From: Xiphias gladius | Lineage: Eukaryota; Chordata; Actinopteri; Istiophoriformes; Xiphiidae | Direction: 5' to 3' | NCBI RefSeq assembly: GCF_016859285.1 | Contig: NC_053415.1 | Span: 12,024,501 to 12,088,500 of the forward strand | Length of the DNA stretch: 64,000 bases | In this document: positions 25,401-47,992 of the stretch, piece after piece | How positions within the stretch are numbered: the first letter of the stretch is position 1 | How the letters are laid out: each line of letters begins with the position of its first letter | Made by a program: the position numbers and the translations under genes | Notes under the pieces: generated by a model | Told to the model about the DNA's origin: nothing | Databases searched by the model: none | Seen by the model: only the letters and a program-made list of their open reading frames with translations

Positions 25401-27816
25401 CATATTTTTGGATCTTCTCCAGCATTGAGAGACGACCAGGCCATGATGGAATACACGGGCTGTTCACACCAGAACAGGAGACCGCTATTTTGCACATAGT
25501 GGTGTTGGTGAACAATATCATCAGAATACGAGAAATCCAGAACCATATAATAGCAGACAACACAATATTCAATAACATTCACCAGGTTGGCTTGTCTACA
25601 TTGAACTGTGTATTACAGTGCAACTCAATCTGAATGAAACAGGTCTACAGGGTGCCATTTCAGCAAAACTCAGAGAGAGTTAAAGGACAGCGCTATGAAT
25701 ATGAGCAAATAAGTACTATATTGTGAATTCACTATCATATAAGCACTGTGTAGACACACTACAGAACTGTAATCCAGTGTATTGTGCTTCACCATATTGA
25801 CTGCTCCAGGTCAATTTCTCATATTATCTTGTCTGTTTCCGAGAGTCTTGGAACTGGATGCCGTTGCATTTCAGCACGTTTATATTTGTATTGATTAAGC
25901 TGGCTTTAACCTAGCCAAAAGCAGGGGCTGTAGACGGAGCATTATCGGCCACCGTGCCACTGTGAATGTCGCTGGAAAGTGTGGAGGGAATACCACCATG
26001 TGCACAGCCATTAGCCAGCGAGGCGTCCTCTATCACCATACCGCCCTTGGTCCCTACAACACCACCCTTGTCATCACATTCCTGGACACAATACATGGCA
26101 TCCTCATTCTAGCCAAGCGGGTGGGGTGGACCAGAGCAGCCCAAATACAGATGGGTGACAAATTAAAGGCAAAACCTGAAAAATTAGTGGAGAAAAGGGA
26201 TAGCAATGCCCCCAGGGCGCGAGGGGTCACTGAACGGTTTGATGAGTATGTAAATGATGTGAATCATATGCTATGGCCATCGTAGTCAGCCAATCTCAAC
26301 CCAATTGAACACCTATGGGAGATTTTGGACCAACATGTTAGACAGTGCTCTCCACCACATCATCAAAACACCAAATGAGGGAATAGCTTTCGGAACAATG
26401 GTGTTCATCCCTCCAGTAAAGTTCAGAGACTTGTACATGTAATGGCAAGGCACATTGCTTTCGGCAGCTGGATCCATCACTCCAGAACATTCTTTCCCCG
26501 CTCTCTAGCCAGGGAGAACATTGGTTATGATGGAGATGAGGTGTTGTGGCCAGACCAAAATAGGAGGCAGTGTTCATTTCTTACATTTTCCATTTGTGGT
26601 TTTCTCCTGCTGGGTATGTTAAGTGTTACATTCACAACACAAGTTTTCCAAAATACTGGATTTTGGGGAAAAACAAAAAAATTGTTTTTGTTTCTTTATT
26701 GCATTTGTGTGTTTATTGTGTGTTTATGCTCTGCATCTAGATGAATAAACATTCAGACCCACGTGTGAACTTTCTTGTGCATGAAATAACATTGAAATGA
26801 CAGCCAGCTGCCCAAGAAACATTTGGTAGCCAATATTTGAGCAGAAAAACATTGTCTCTAACAATCTTTTTGTGTTGAGCACATCAATGTGTTGATGTCT
26901 GGCAGAAAGATCTATTCTATTCATGTGTCATTTTGATGCAAAAAAAAATTCTGGAGGAAGAAGACAGTCTTTCTCATTAACTTTCTTTGTGAAATAAACA
27001 CTTTCCCCCTTATGCATCGTTTTGGTAGGTGTTATTGGGTTGAATTTTTTCCTTTTTTTTATTTTATTTATATTTTTGCACATTGTTAAAGTGAAGTTCA
27101 AATTATAAGAGCTGTCTGTTACATGCAGTGGGAAGGTTTTAAGCATTAGCTCCGCGGTGTGAAGAGTTAACACAGGGACAGTACTGACCTGTCACAGGCA
27201 GAATGCGTTGTTCACAGTTTGCACTCACATCCCACACTCCCTCACGGAAGATGAAACACTTAAAGAGTTTACTGATATGCGCGCATGCACAGAGCGGCCC
27301 TGAATGCAGGTACCAGAGGTGGCAGGACAGGACAGCCCCCCCCCCCAGAAACAGCTCAGCTAGTCACGTGAGTCAGAACCAGGAAGTAAACAAAGAGGCA
27401 GGGCTTGTTTTCTTAGAGGGCGCTGTCTCCCGGGATTGGATGTGGTCCGGTGCCTAGAGGCTGGAACCAGTCTGCGCACCTAATAGGGCTAAGTCTAAAC
27501 CACGGCCCCTCCCCGACTATAGTTCACCAATCACATTCATATTCAATATGATATTATTATGTGCAAGTTTCGTTTGGGGTTCCTTTTTTTCTGGGCGATT
27601 AGCTATTTTATAATATTACAATTTGAAGTAAAAGGTTAAATGGTATTTTGAGTCTGTCCTCTCTCAAATCAAAGAACACGCCGACAGTGTGCACATCAGC
27701 TGAAAAAAACAACAACAACTAATTACCTCGTGGTCCCCGGGACTCAGGGTCCGCAAAGCAACCGAGAAGTCGTGACTAATTTTACCGGCACTGCATATCC
27801 CCCAGCGCGTTGCCAT
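22409..27816 (-). CDS. dhdh: trans-1,2-dihydrobenzene-1,2-diol dehydrogenase (complete, seven exons)
   Basis: Exons: 27727-27816, 24240-24351, 23866-24029, 23518-23770, 23190-23314, 22888-23038 and 22409-22521. They total 1008 nt, or 335 aa (human 334). The protein belongs to the Gfo/Idh/MocA family: an N-terminal NADP-binding Rossmann fold ([14 protein letters not shown]) followed by a C-terminal alpha/beta substrate domain. DHDH oxidises trans-dihydrodiols of aromatic hydrocarbons and some pentoses in the cytosol. The EKP motif places Lys at residue 97 and the DLGIYC motif places Tyr at 180, the same numbers as the catalytic pair known from the monkey enzyme. That supports the chosen start. 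All exons join in phase. The exon 6 donor (G/GTCCAG) is weak but required by phase. Intron 1 is enlarged by transposon relics, and a MITE-like element lies just upstream. Confidence 0.95.
24680..26760 (+). mobile_element. degenerate Tc1/IS630-type DNA transposon in dhdh intron 1
   Basis: Plus-strand pieces of one transposase run in order. They are [10 protein letters not shown] near 25115, [20 protein letters not shown] near 25160, [17 protein letters not shown] near 25540, MKQVYRVPF near 25637, [20 protein letters not shown] near 25980, [18 protein letters not shown] near 26050, and [13 protein letters not shown] near 26485. The frame has several stops and shifts, so it is a dead copy. This is a family common in fish. 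The catalytic C-terminal middle section is missing, its place taken by a second element (26148-26455). The element ends are approximate because clear terminal repeats were not found. Confidence 0.75.
26148..26455 (+). mobile_element. second Tc1-like element fragment nested in the first
   Basis: It starts with a typical terminus (gggtgacaaattaaaggc). It continues with the end of a different Tc1-like transposase: near 26285-26330 it reads [18 protein letters not shown], where the usual motif is [12 protein letters not shown]. The wording continues to the cagagacttgta segment, where the host transposon resumes (tcggcagctggatcc). It is a truncated copy with no open transposase. Confidence 0.75.
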
Positions 27817-27950
27817 TACAAGCTGGCGTCGATTTTTTTTTATTGCCAACCGAAGTAAACTCCACGTCGCTCTGCAGATGGATAACACACAACCCCGTGT
27901 CGTCGAGTTGATCTCTGCTCCCTGTAAATCTCTCCAACTGCTGAACGCCA

Positions 27951-28278
27951 GGGTTGCCAGGTCTGTGTGGCAAAATCAGCCCAATACCAGCCCTCTAAAT
28001 ATGCAACATTGTAATATCTACAAAGTAATACCATGAATGTCTAGCTTGCCAGCATTAAAAGTAGTTTTCCGCAGTGTTTGTGTGTGGTAGGATATGGGCA
28101 TAAATAAATTATTTAATTTAACGCCTGGATTTTTATGTATAGACTTTATTCGTGTAACTTGCGTGCACAATAGGTCTACCCAAACCAGCGGACAAAAAAA
28201 TAAATAAAAAAATTCAACCCGCGGCAACGCTTCAAAAGTAGCCCAATTCCGAGGGGAAAACCGCGGACCTGGCAACCG
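27951..28278. mobile_element. MITE-like element with 12-bp terminal inverted repeats
   Basis: GGTTGCCAGGTC at 27952-27963 is the exact reverse complement of GACCTGGCAACC at 28266-28277. The ~328 bp unit encodes nothing and has internal AT-rich and GC-rich parts. Its left edge is about 135 bp upstream of the dhdh ATG, so it lies in or next to the dhdh promoter. A superfamily was not assigned. Confidence 0.65.
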
Positions 28279-28880
28279 TGCTGAGGAGCCAAAAACCTCC
28301 ACCAGAGGCGCGTCCACACTGGATAGAAAGATATCGTGACATAAGGCCTGTGTTGTAACAATATATCACAGGAAAAAAGAATCAGAATTAGCTTGATTGC
28401 TTTTAATTAGTCCGAGCTGAAACATGGACTGAGGTAAATAAAAAAAAAATATATATTAAAAAAAAAAAAAAAAAAAATTGCCAATTCTCTGTAGCATTTG
28501 TCGGGGCTTCCCAGTATGCAGTAAAGTGACTCGACCACCTCCACCATATACATTATGTTATCATGCATATATCTTTATCTGTAAAGCTCCTTCTCAGTGG
28601 AAGTAGTAAAAGCAGCTCCGTAAACTGGATTTGACTGGACTCCTCTGGCTGCAGACAATCAACATTCCAGAGTTGGGTGAGGCAGTGACACAGCAAAAGC
28701 TCGACATCCCACCTGACTGGATTTAAACGGGTGCAAAAATCAAATAGAAATGAGCTGCTTATAACAGGAATTATATCTATTTTTTTTAAAAGTGTCATGC
28801 TTCACAGAAAAAGGACTCATTTTTAATGCTTGAGACAAAAAAAAAAAAAAAACACAACAAGGCAGTATGTTTGCAGGGAA
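28279..28880. other. spacer between dhdh and the first tubulin gene
   Basis: AT-rich with long A runs (about 28440-28478 and 28838-28852). No gene or known repeat was recognised. Confidence 0.4.
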
Positions 28881-28882
28881 GA

Positions 28883-28888
28883 TTTATT
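28883..28888 (-). terminator. poly-A signal of tubulin gene 1
   Basis: TTTATT on plus gives AATAAA on minus, about 290 bases after the stop codon of the minus-strand tubulin. It would set the 3' end near 28865. Confidence 0.6.
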
Positions 28889-29176
28889 CAGCGACGACAC
28901 ATTTCAAACATAAAAATTCCATTATTGCATAATGTCATTTTGATAAAACAATAATAAAAAGGTAGATATTGACACAAGACCAGTCAAAAATGGCACATCA
29001 AACAAATAACATCAGACCTTTAGGCTGATGGTACCTGTTTAAATTAAAAAAAAAAAAAAGTAAATAAAATAAATATTTCTGAATTTGAAATCAACATGCA
29101 AAATATGTTCTACTTTTTCTATTCAATAAATAACTGATTAATTTTGTCCCTGAAAATGATACACAGCTAAGCCTGT

Positions 29177-34490
<5,314 letters not shown>

Positions 34491-34619
34491 TGTAGCTTCC
34501 TGGCAGAATGTCCTTCAAGAGAAAAAAAACCAAAACAGCTTGCGGTTCGCTTCAGGCTATCTGCGGGGGGCCCCCTCACGGCGGCCGTCAATGTGGTCCG
34601 AGTGAGTAAGTAATGCCAG

Positions 34620-37110
34620 GTGGGCGAGGAGCTCTCACGTTATATTCGACTGCTAACCACTCCCACCTGTCTCTTCGACGGGAGCGCGCACCGGGGAGCG
34701 CGCACGGCCACTGGGCTGCAGCACGCTTTCGCTGCCATTACCGCATACCGCAGGAGGACAAGGGAGCGCAGTGCCCACAGACACAGCGATGACTCTATGT
34801 ATCTCACACCATCCTTGCGTGATGAGGGATATTTGAATGCTGTTTAAAGTCTCGTCCACTGTCGGTAATGGTAGGGAAATAATGAGTCCTGTGGTTTTTC
34901 TTACGTTAATCATTTCATGAAAAAACAAACGAAACAGAAAAAAAAAAAAAATAACACCCCGGAGTGAATCAGTTCGCCTGTCAAAAGTACGGTCAGGGGT
35001 TACGCCTATGCAGTCGCCTCGCTTGTGGGTGGGACGGACGTACTGCAAAGCAATCCGTAACGCGGAGCCTCAGACGGCCATTTCACGGGGGGCGCTGTCG
35101 CCGAAAGCTAGAGGTGGTTGTCGCTCCACCGCCAGTCACCGGCTGAGGAAAACAGCGTGAGAGACAGTCCTTTGACGTCTCGGAGTAGAAGTCGCTTTGT
35201 TCACCCCTACAGCGGGTCCTGCGAAGTGTTTCTGTATTTGTGTCACCCCTCAGTTACCCTGCTTTGTTCCCCATATGTGGCTTGTTCAATAAAATTGAAA
35301 AAAATTGTACAACATATTTATCTCTCATGACCGCAAAATTAGTCAAAAACATTTTTTAAATCTAATTTTGTTCACAGATTGGTCTTTTTTTTCATCTTTC
35401 TTTTCAGCGATACAATTATTACGACCCATTTGTGAAGAGACTTAAATGTGGGGCACTAGGGACCTATACTCTCAAACAATGGATGTGGGTCAGAGCTTTA
35501 TGACTCAGCAACAACTATGAGAGCAAAACAAATGAGAAGACAACAGCAAGGTGTGTGCTTTCCCAATGACATTTCAGCTTCTACAGCAAAAAAAGAAGCC
35601 TTCACATTTGCTATATATTGTGTTGTACGGTTTATAAAATGAATGCATGATTGCTGGTATTATAATCACCCCCGTCTTTTCTATAAAGTAATAAAACACA
35701 TTGTAAGTACAGATGTAAAGCACCAATATGAAGCCAAAACATGTACATTTGAGATAACACTGCATACCATTTACACCACACTGCTTTGCGAGCTTTGTGT
35801 TAAAAGAATATAATACTAACATCATTCACAGTATCTGTTATCAAAGATTGTCGCAGCCTCAGGAGAGAAACTAACCTTAAAATGAACCGCAGTGCAGTTG
35901 ACACTGTGGCATCACTCTTATCTTGCTGGCTACCACAATTTTTTTTTTTTTTTAAAGTCACCCAGGATGGTTTCTAAGAGAGCGAGAGAGAGTGTATCTT
36001 AGTGCTGAGTTAGTCATTAATCTTCAATTTTTATTTTGACATCCACTGCTTTTTTGGCTGAAAATAATTTGTGATGGTGATAGCAAGGAGGAAGTATACA
36101 GTGTATATATGTATCATTTTTGAGTGAAGCCATAGATTGCCTCAGTGCTTTATCACAAGAGAGAAGATGTTACTGAATCAACATTCCCATATGGTTTGAT
36201 CTCATTTGACGTTACAGTGGATGCCCCCTAGGTCTTGTAAGTGATGTGATTTGGATTAAATATCAAAGAGCTGAGTGTTCTACTTTCAAGCCATGGCATT
36301 GTATGAACAGTTTAGGTTATTCCTGCTAACTGTAACAGGCAGCTAGTGCTACCCAAATGAATGTCACATTGAACAGGTCTGTAAACATGTGAACTATACA
36401 ACCTGTTGGTTATGAGTGGCTTTCTAGGCTTTTAAATCTGAATGGAATGACATGGACACCCAAGGTGCGCTGTCTCTGTGGTTGACTCTTACGTTGCATG
36501 TAGTGAAACCACTCTAGCAGGCGGTTACTGTTTACTCCATTTACTCAGCTGATGCCTTATGAGGCCATTCGCATGTATTCATTTTCTCTCCTCTCTCAAG
36601 AGGTTGAGTCTGATAGTTCATGTCAACTTAGGGAAAGAGTTTGGGAAAGTGGTAGGCTTGACAAACAATGTATTTCCTTTCAATCAAACAGTACATTTTA
36701 GTTCGTTAAAGGTGCCACTGGGATTCAGAATAGAGGTTACGTGTTTAGAGATTCTGTCTTTCCATATACAGTAGATACATCATATTCTCATCATATATTT
36801 GTAGCATGTATTTTGTTTGAATTTCCCACAAGTGTTCTTCAGAAGAAGACCAAGACAAAAGGAGGTTGTTATCCTATCATAACCTACATCATTGAGCCAA
36901 GCATTCGAAACTGCCCAGTGAAACTACATAAGGTTTGAGGTTCACATACACACCGGTACAAAAAACTCACACAGGCTCACACAATGAATAGGGTGGTGAC
37001 CTCCTTTTGCATTGTGTGTATCTCAGTCAAGCAGGCGATCTTATCCTGGTCTCATCAGTACGTTCTCTGATTACAGCTCAGATCAAATCACTGTTCACCT
37101 TAAGCTGCAG
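34620..37110. other. spacer between divergent tubulin genes 1 and 2
   Basis: The left part (34500-35250) is GC-richer and should hold the promoter of the minus-strand tubulin. A weak TATA-like AATATAA on minus lies near 34640. The rest is AT-rich with no gene recognised. Confidence 0.5.
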
Positions 37111-37111
37111 G

Positions 37112-37119
37112 TATATAAG
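37112..37119 (+). promoter_or_regulatory. TATA box of tubulin gene 2
   Basis: TATATAAG lies about 75 bases before the first-exon ATG (37194) and about 30 bases before the likely start site. The spacing fits a core promoter. Confidence 0.65.
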
Positions 37120-37193
37120 CACTGAGAAACACAGCTGCCTTTAGTGCTACATCTTCTTACCGATACCTGGACATTGGAGAAGAGAGACAAACT

Positions 37194-39384
<2,191 letters not shown>

Positions 39385-39541
39385 CTTTACTGAGGCCTGC
39401 ACTTCAGCCAAAGTAAATTGATTATTCATCCCTATTTTTAAAATGGGTCATTTAGTTTAGTAGTAAAGTTTACTGTAGTAAAGACATACAGTATGTATCA
39501 AACGTATGTATACAGCAACAGAACTACCTTTTGGCTCTGAA

Positions 39542-39547
39542 AATAAA
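39542..39547 (+). terminator. poly-A signal of tubulin gene 2
   Basis: AATAAA about 160 bases after the stop codon. Confidence 0.6.
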
Positions 39548-39559
39548 ACATTTTAATTC

Positions 39560-40347
39560 TCCCTATTATTAAAACAATCAAAGAGTCTGTGACACAAATT
39601 CACAAAACAAACCTAATCCAAAATCTTAGCTGAACATCTTAATATTAATGAAAGTCTGAAAACATGAGGATTACATTTACCTGAATCATTAATCTTGTGG
39701 TCAAACATATCTTGTTTTAGGCCTTTAAAGATCCTTTCTTTCTGCAGTATCACACTGAGACACTTAGACCAAACCCTCTCTTTTGTGCACCTCCCCCCAC
39801 TATCCTCTCCCATGTGGAATGTAAGTTATGAAAGGGCTCCTATGTCAGTTTCTATATGCCATTCAGCTGTGCTTCGTGAGAGCGGGAGAGAGAGAAAATA
39901 ACTGACTAACTCACTGACTAGTGTTGTTTGTGTAGCTCATACTCAGACAGTGGCCCGCAGGAACAAAAGGATCCCAGTTATGTATGAATCACAGTTCTGT
40001 GATCCTAAGAGGGCTGTTAAAAAGTTGTACCATAGAAGAGTAGAAAACTGGCCTCGACATTTCTTGGAAGTATTTTTATTTTTTTTTTATCCTTAACATT
40101 TCAGTGGTTTATTGGTTGCTAATGTGATGATGTGTATTCTGCTGCATAGCGCCATGTCATGTCTGTCTTAATACATTATTTTTAAGGTTGCTTACTACTC
40201 ACCATTTTCTTTTCCCATCATTAAAATATATTTTGCATTCGATGATCAACAATAAAGAATTTCATAGACTGTTCCATCATGTGTGACTATACTATATGTG
40301 GCTATATGTGTGACTCTGAATAGTGCTTAGCTGCAAATGATCACAGT

Positions 40348-40385
<38 letters not shown>

Positions 40386-40530
40386 AATTGAGACAGGGCA
40401 AAGGTGCTAAAGAGAACATGAAGCATCTAAGCATCTAATCTCAAACTGAAAGACAAAGCAGATAAATACAAGGGTGTGTAACATATCATAAAGCAATAGG
40501 GACTTCCCTCTTTTTTTTAAAACTGCTGAT
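39560..40530. other. spacer between tubulin genes 2 and 3
   Basis: No gene seen. It contains an (AC)n microsatellite at about 40350-40383 and a T-rich run near 40080. Confidence 0.5.
40350..40383. repeat. (AC)n microsatellite
   Basis: About 17 CA units, roughly 300 bases upstream of the gene 3 start. Confidence 0.9.
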
Positions 40531-40538
40531 CCCTCCCG

Positions 40539-40605
40539 CCAATGAGCTATGCAGCTGCTTGCTGTGGTTTCCTGCCTGCCCCCTCCACATCCTCGCATAT
40601 ATAAA
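40539..40605 (+). promoter_or_regulatory. core promoter of tubulin gene 3 (CCAAT, E-box, TATA)
   Basis: CCAAT at 40539-40543, an E-box CAGCTG at 40552-40557 and TATATAAA at 40598-40605, in normal order and spacing ahead of the ATG at 40682. The binding factors are inferred only from the motifs. Confidence 0.65.
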
Positions 40606-40681
40606 CCCTGACTCTCCCTCTCTTCCGCACTTCTGCCTTGTGTCTGAATCCTCAACGTCAGTCGAAGGACAAGCAGACAAA

Positions 40682-43617
<2,936 letters not shown>

Positions 43618-43715
43618 AGGGTCAAACATCATCACACATTCCAAAAGTTATCATGAACGTAACACATTCCCAACAACATTCTGATAACCTGTGGTGGTGA
43701 TATAGCAGTATTATC

Positions 43716-43721
43716 AATAAA
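43716..43721 (+). terminator. poly-A signal of tubulin gene 3
   Basis: AATAAA 99 bases after the stop codon. Confidence 0.65.
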
Positions 43722-43739
43722 AAGTTCTCATGAACCTTT

Positions 43740-44370
43740 TAAAAGAACTGGTATTCATTCTTGAACTCTTCCAGCATTTACAAGGATTGTTATCTGCATA
43801 AGAAATATAGACAAAATAAAATGAAGTAGAATAAAATAAAATAAAATCATTAATAGCACCCAACGAAATATTTAAATCAAAATAAATACATATAATGTAA
43901 TATAATGTAATATAAATTTTACAATATACATGTTGTTATATTGGCTCTTCATAGAGGGGATTTTCTTGCAGTGTTTTGCTGGATATCAGATTCAGATTAC
44001 GTGCAGCTCCCATTCATTTACAAAGGAAATTCCAGTTTCTTTGCCTTTGTCAATTTCCTGCTTTTTTGTGCCCCGTTGATGATCAAGCCAGAAAGTGCAC
44101 CGTGTGCCGGGGTGGACTCGTTCCTGCAATTCCTTGCCTCAGCCACCAGATGGGAGTAACGTAAGCACCTAGGAAAGTTGTGGGAGTTGGTTTAGTCCAT
44201 AGACTGTGCAGCATATAAATAGTCATATTAAACATCACTGACCAGTCCACATAACTATGACTTTACATGAGCTCATCATGTGATCCTGACCAGTGACTTC
44301 GCTGATGAGTCACACAGTAAATTTGTAAGTTACAGTTCACGTCTCTGGTCCACTACAGTAAATGTCAGAA
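43740..44370. other. spacer after tubulin gene 3
   Basis: AT-rich, with short simple stretches (ataaaataaaataaaat near 43836). No gene or known family recognised. Confidence 0.4.
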
Positions 44371-44379
44371 TTGAGCTCT

Positions 44380-45215
44380 TCTTTGCTACAGCTATGACTG
44401 AATATAAGTATTCTGATCTTTTACTTAAGTAAAAGCAATACCACAGTGTAACATACTCCCTTACAAATAAAAGTCCTGTTTTCAAAAACTTGCACGAGTA
44501 AAAGTACTTAGTACCAAAAGTAAAAGGACTCATTATGCAGCAGAAGGCCCTTGTCAGAATTATATTATCAGCAATTTATTACTTGATAAATTATTTGATT
44601 TCTTAGCACTAATCATAATAAATGTGTAAGAAAGATGTTAGGGGGGTCTGAGGCAGAGCTCTTCTATATACTGTTGGACATTTTAATCTAATGCAATGAA
44701 TCACACTTTAAACACTAATGAAATGTATTGTATGTAAGTTGCAGTACTGGAAGAAGCATTTGAATCCTTTACCTAAATTAAAGCTATTCATAGCACCTCA
44801 ATAACATAAATCAAAGTCATGCACTCAAAATCTTACTCTAGAAAAAGAACAGAAGCATTAACCAACAAAATGTACCTAAAGTATAAAAAGTAAAAGTTCT
44901 CTCTAGGCAGAATGGCCCTTTTCACAGCTTTATATTATTAGACATATTGATGGATTATTATCACTGATTAATTAACACACAAGTATTTTTAATGTTGCAT
45001 AATGTTGCGGTTAAACTGCAGCCAATTTTATTGGGCATTTCTATGTATAATAGTGATTGATAATGTGTTTTAGATGAACGTTTTAAATCTGTAAGTTGTA
45101 GGTCATTTAGTGGAGTAAAAATTAGTCTACAAAGGTATAAGAAAGAATCATACCACAGAAATACTCAAGAACAAGTCATTTGTACTTAAGTACAGTAACT
45201 GAGTAGAAGTCGCAC
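44380..45215. repeat. two diverged copies of a teleost hAT-like non-autonomous repeat
   Basis: Two adjacent stretches, about 44390-44720 and 44740-45210, repeat the same ordered phrases: cagtactggaagaagcattt, taaaagtcctg or caaaatcttactc, aaagtaaaag, and gcagaatggccc or gcagaaggccc. The second ends in gtacttaagtacagtaactga. This wording is typical of an abundant fish MITE-type repeat usually placed with hAT elements. Neither copy codes for protein. One copy may be inserted next to the other or both may be parts of a compound element. Confidence 0.6.
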
Positions 45216-45389
45216 CGAAGTTTAGCTGAGCGTGAAGTGAATTCGTCTAACGGAACGTGGCTATAATCTGGCCGGTGACATTTTGAAACGGGAGCGTTTC
45301 GAAATATCCGCGAATCCGTGGTCTGATTGTTCGCTTTCGAGGTCCGGCCTGAATGCTCGGCCGTAGGGCAGACAGCCGCTGCCCCCGTT

Positions 45390-45766
45390 GGAAGCTGCTG
45401 GTTTCGACAGGTTATGGCCCACGCGTGTGCGTCCATGGGTTGAGCCACACTATCGCGGGGCAACAGGCAGACGCTGGGGCAGGGCGGGTCCGATGACGTT
45501 CCCAGACACTGGCATGTTCTAGACGCTCAGGTTTGTTTTTTTTTTTTTTTTTTTTTTTTCTCGCTCGCTCTCTCAGCTGATGGTGACGTAACGCGTGCGT
45601 CTTAGACCAGCACGCGGGTCGGACGCGGCTGACTCTCCGCCCGTCTCTTCCCGGTGGGGACCGCCGAGTGGACCGCGGAGGCATAGCGGTTCTGCGCCGT
45701 TAAGCGGACGTTCGCGGCGGAGGGGGCAGACCGACGGAGGAAGGGTGTGTGGCTGTCACGCAGAGA

Positions 45767-45802
<36 letters not shown>

Positions 45803-45923
45803 AAGAGGTTGGGGGGGGGACGCATTTCCACAGGCACCGCTAGCATAACTAATTCCCTGTCGCTCCAACCCGGCGGACAGACGGCGGAACTCGTCGCTGA
45901 CCAGGGGCCGAAGGACTCAGACG
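45390..45923 (+). promoter_or_regulatory. dnajb2: CpG-rich promoter and first leader exon of dnajb2
   Basis: This is the most CpG-rich block of the window. It contains a T run (about 45537-45559) and a GA tract (about 45766-45799). It ends in a clean donor (AGACG/GTAGGTCC, exon end 45923), which suits a non-coding first exon. A second leader exon may be 46481-46514, between TTTTCAG and GTAAGT. The next acceptor (TCTCAG, exon from 47967) opens the ATG exon. No TATA box was seen. The island nature is judged by eye, not counted. Confidence 0.55.
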
Positions 45924-47992
45924 GTAGGTCCACGGCTTTGGCTCGTCGAGACAAGCCAAGGGACTGCGTAGCTGCTGCGGTCTGTTATACGGGTCTAACT
46001 TTTCCATAATAGGAAATATCGTGTCGCCGAAAAGCCCGAAGGATCTTGATGGTACCCTTAACGTTGGTGGTGCGTACTTGAATATAGCCAGCACCTGTGC
46101 CTGCAAGTGCATCTGCCTGTGTGTGCGTAAGTTCGCGTGGGCCCACTGTCATTTCAGCGGCAGTTGTCACATGCCACAACGCTAGAAATAACATAGTAAT
46201 AATACTTGTGTGAGCGCATGGCTGCTCCCGAGGGGGCATAGAAAGTTAAGTTTAGTTGTTTTACCTCGGTTTGGAAGTCCCCTTCAACCCCAAGACCGTT
46301 GCGGTCCACTAATAAGATTGGCATGGAGGTCAGCCTGCTGACTCCAACTGTGGCTATAACGGACCCGCTGACTGCACTGAGGTCTTAGCATTTCAAGGGC
46401 ACTTGATAGTTACACTTTCAAGTGTTTGTGCTAAACAGCATACATTTATTTATTGATTTATTTAAAGTTTTTCTTTTCAGCAACACACCGGCCTCGGTAG
46501 GACATTACTGATATGTAAGTGCCTCCATCTTTAACTGATTCAGTGTGTAAATAAATGAAAACCGTGTTCTATCCTACCGTAGCACTGAGTGTTAAAGAGC
46601 CAGAGAAATCAGCCGATCGTTTTCATTAACTCTGTGTATGTCAAATGAACTGGAAAACTTCTTGGTATCCAAATATTTCTTAAATTGTAATCAGAAATTC
46701 GCCCAGAAACGTTTAGGAACTAGTGTTATCCTGTTATCCCAGTCTACAGCATGCGCTGGATTTAGGTTGAATCTCTCCACAAAACCTTTTTCCTCTTCTG
46801 GTTTTGAATAAAGTTACCTAATGGAGTCTTTTTACGAGTCTTTTCCTGCATGTTTCTCACATAAGTCACCAGTCTTTCATGGATAGAAATGAAAACAGTG
46901 CGAACCATAAACGACTTCTGTTGTCCCCTACCTCTGTGGTAATTGTTTTTTAAGCTCTGGCCATAGATGTGACACTTAGATTACACTATTGATTCTAGCC
47001 TGAATCAAAATGGCAGTCGACAATTCATTGCTTGTGGGATGCATGATGACTCATGGCTCATGCACTACTGAAAGAGTGCAGCTTTAACAAGTAACTCTTG
47101 TCAACACAAATCAGACGACAGCTGACAGGCATCAGTGTTGAATTGTATGAAGTTAGGTTTAGTTAACTCCGCGAGTTTTACACCAAGTAAGTGTTGACCA
47201 AACAGGACAGTGCTTTTTCAGTTATCTTAAGGCAGCCTGTTCTTGTACACACAGTCAATTTATAAGTTGAAATGACTTAATGATGCATAAATTGTCTGTA
47301 AAGTGCCACCGAAAATGTTTTTTTAAGAGGATTTCTTTTTAGCTTTTCAGCAGGCAATAGTTCAGTTGAAGTGAATTTCATTTTTAGTGAAACAAAAAGG
47401 AGGTGACACAGATATTACTGTCACATAGACACTAATAACACTTAGCGCACAGGTGTTTTCAGTTACTCTGGCTGTTCAGGTTGGGTGAGAATGCTTTGAA
47501 TTACAGGATGCCATTGAACAACATGTAAGAAGAGTAATAGCTGTCCTGACTTAACATGCAGCAAAACTAACAGGATAAAGATTGAGATGTCAGTCAAGTT
47601 TCGTCTGTGCGCGAAAATAGGCAACCTAAACAGGCAGAATAAGTGAAAACTCTTGTGTAGGTGATCCATAAATTCCCGAAAAAGGAAGTAACATGTTTCC
47701 ATAATCTGCAACGCTCCAGTGTACAGAATGATAAACAACTATGTTTTATTTTACACATTACCTGCATACAGCCCTTGCTCTGTACAGTATAACAATTTGT
47801 CTGCACACTGAGTAAATAATGAGCGTAGAGCTATTTCATTTCCTTTTCCTTTACTATAGATATCAAGGGTTTTCAAAGTTTTTGCCATCCGAGAATGTGT
47901 ATGTGTCCAGTCAGAGCTGATTATATGCATAACTCAAAAGAAAACTCTGTTGTATTTTCATCTCAGAGGGGTGAGGAGTGACAGGAGGCGAC

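Noticed and set aside
34964-35330. ORFs in the GC-richer stretch upstream of tubulin gene 1
   Set aside because: No domain or splice pattern was found. The nearby AATAAA-like text is in AT-rich DNA and not convincing as a gene end.
45595-46112. Several overlapping Arg/Pro/Ser-rich ORFs in the CpG-rich block
   Set aside because: High GC lowers stop frequency there. The block fits a promoter and leader exon better than a gene.
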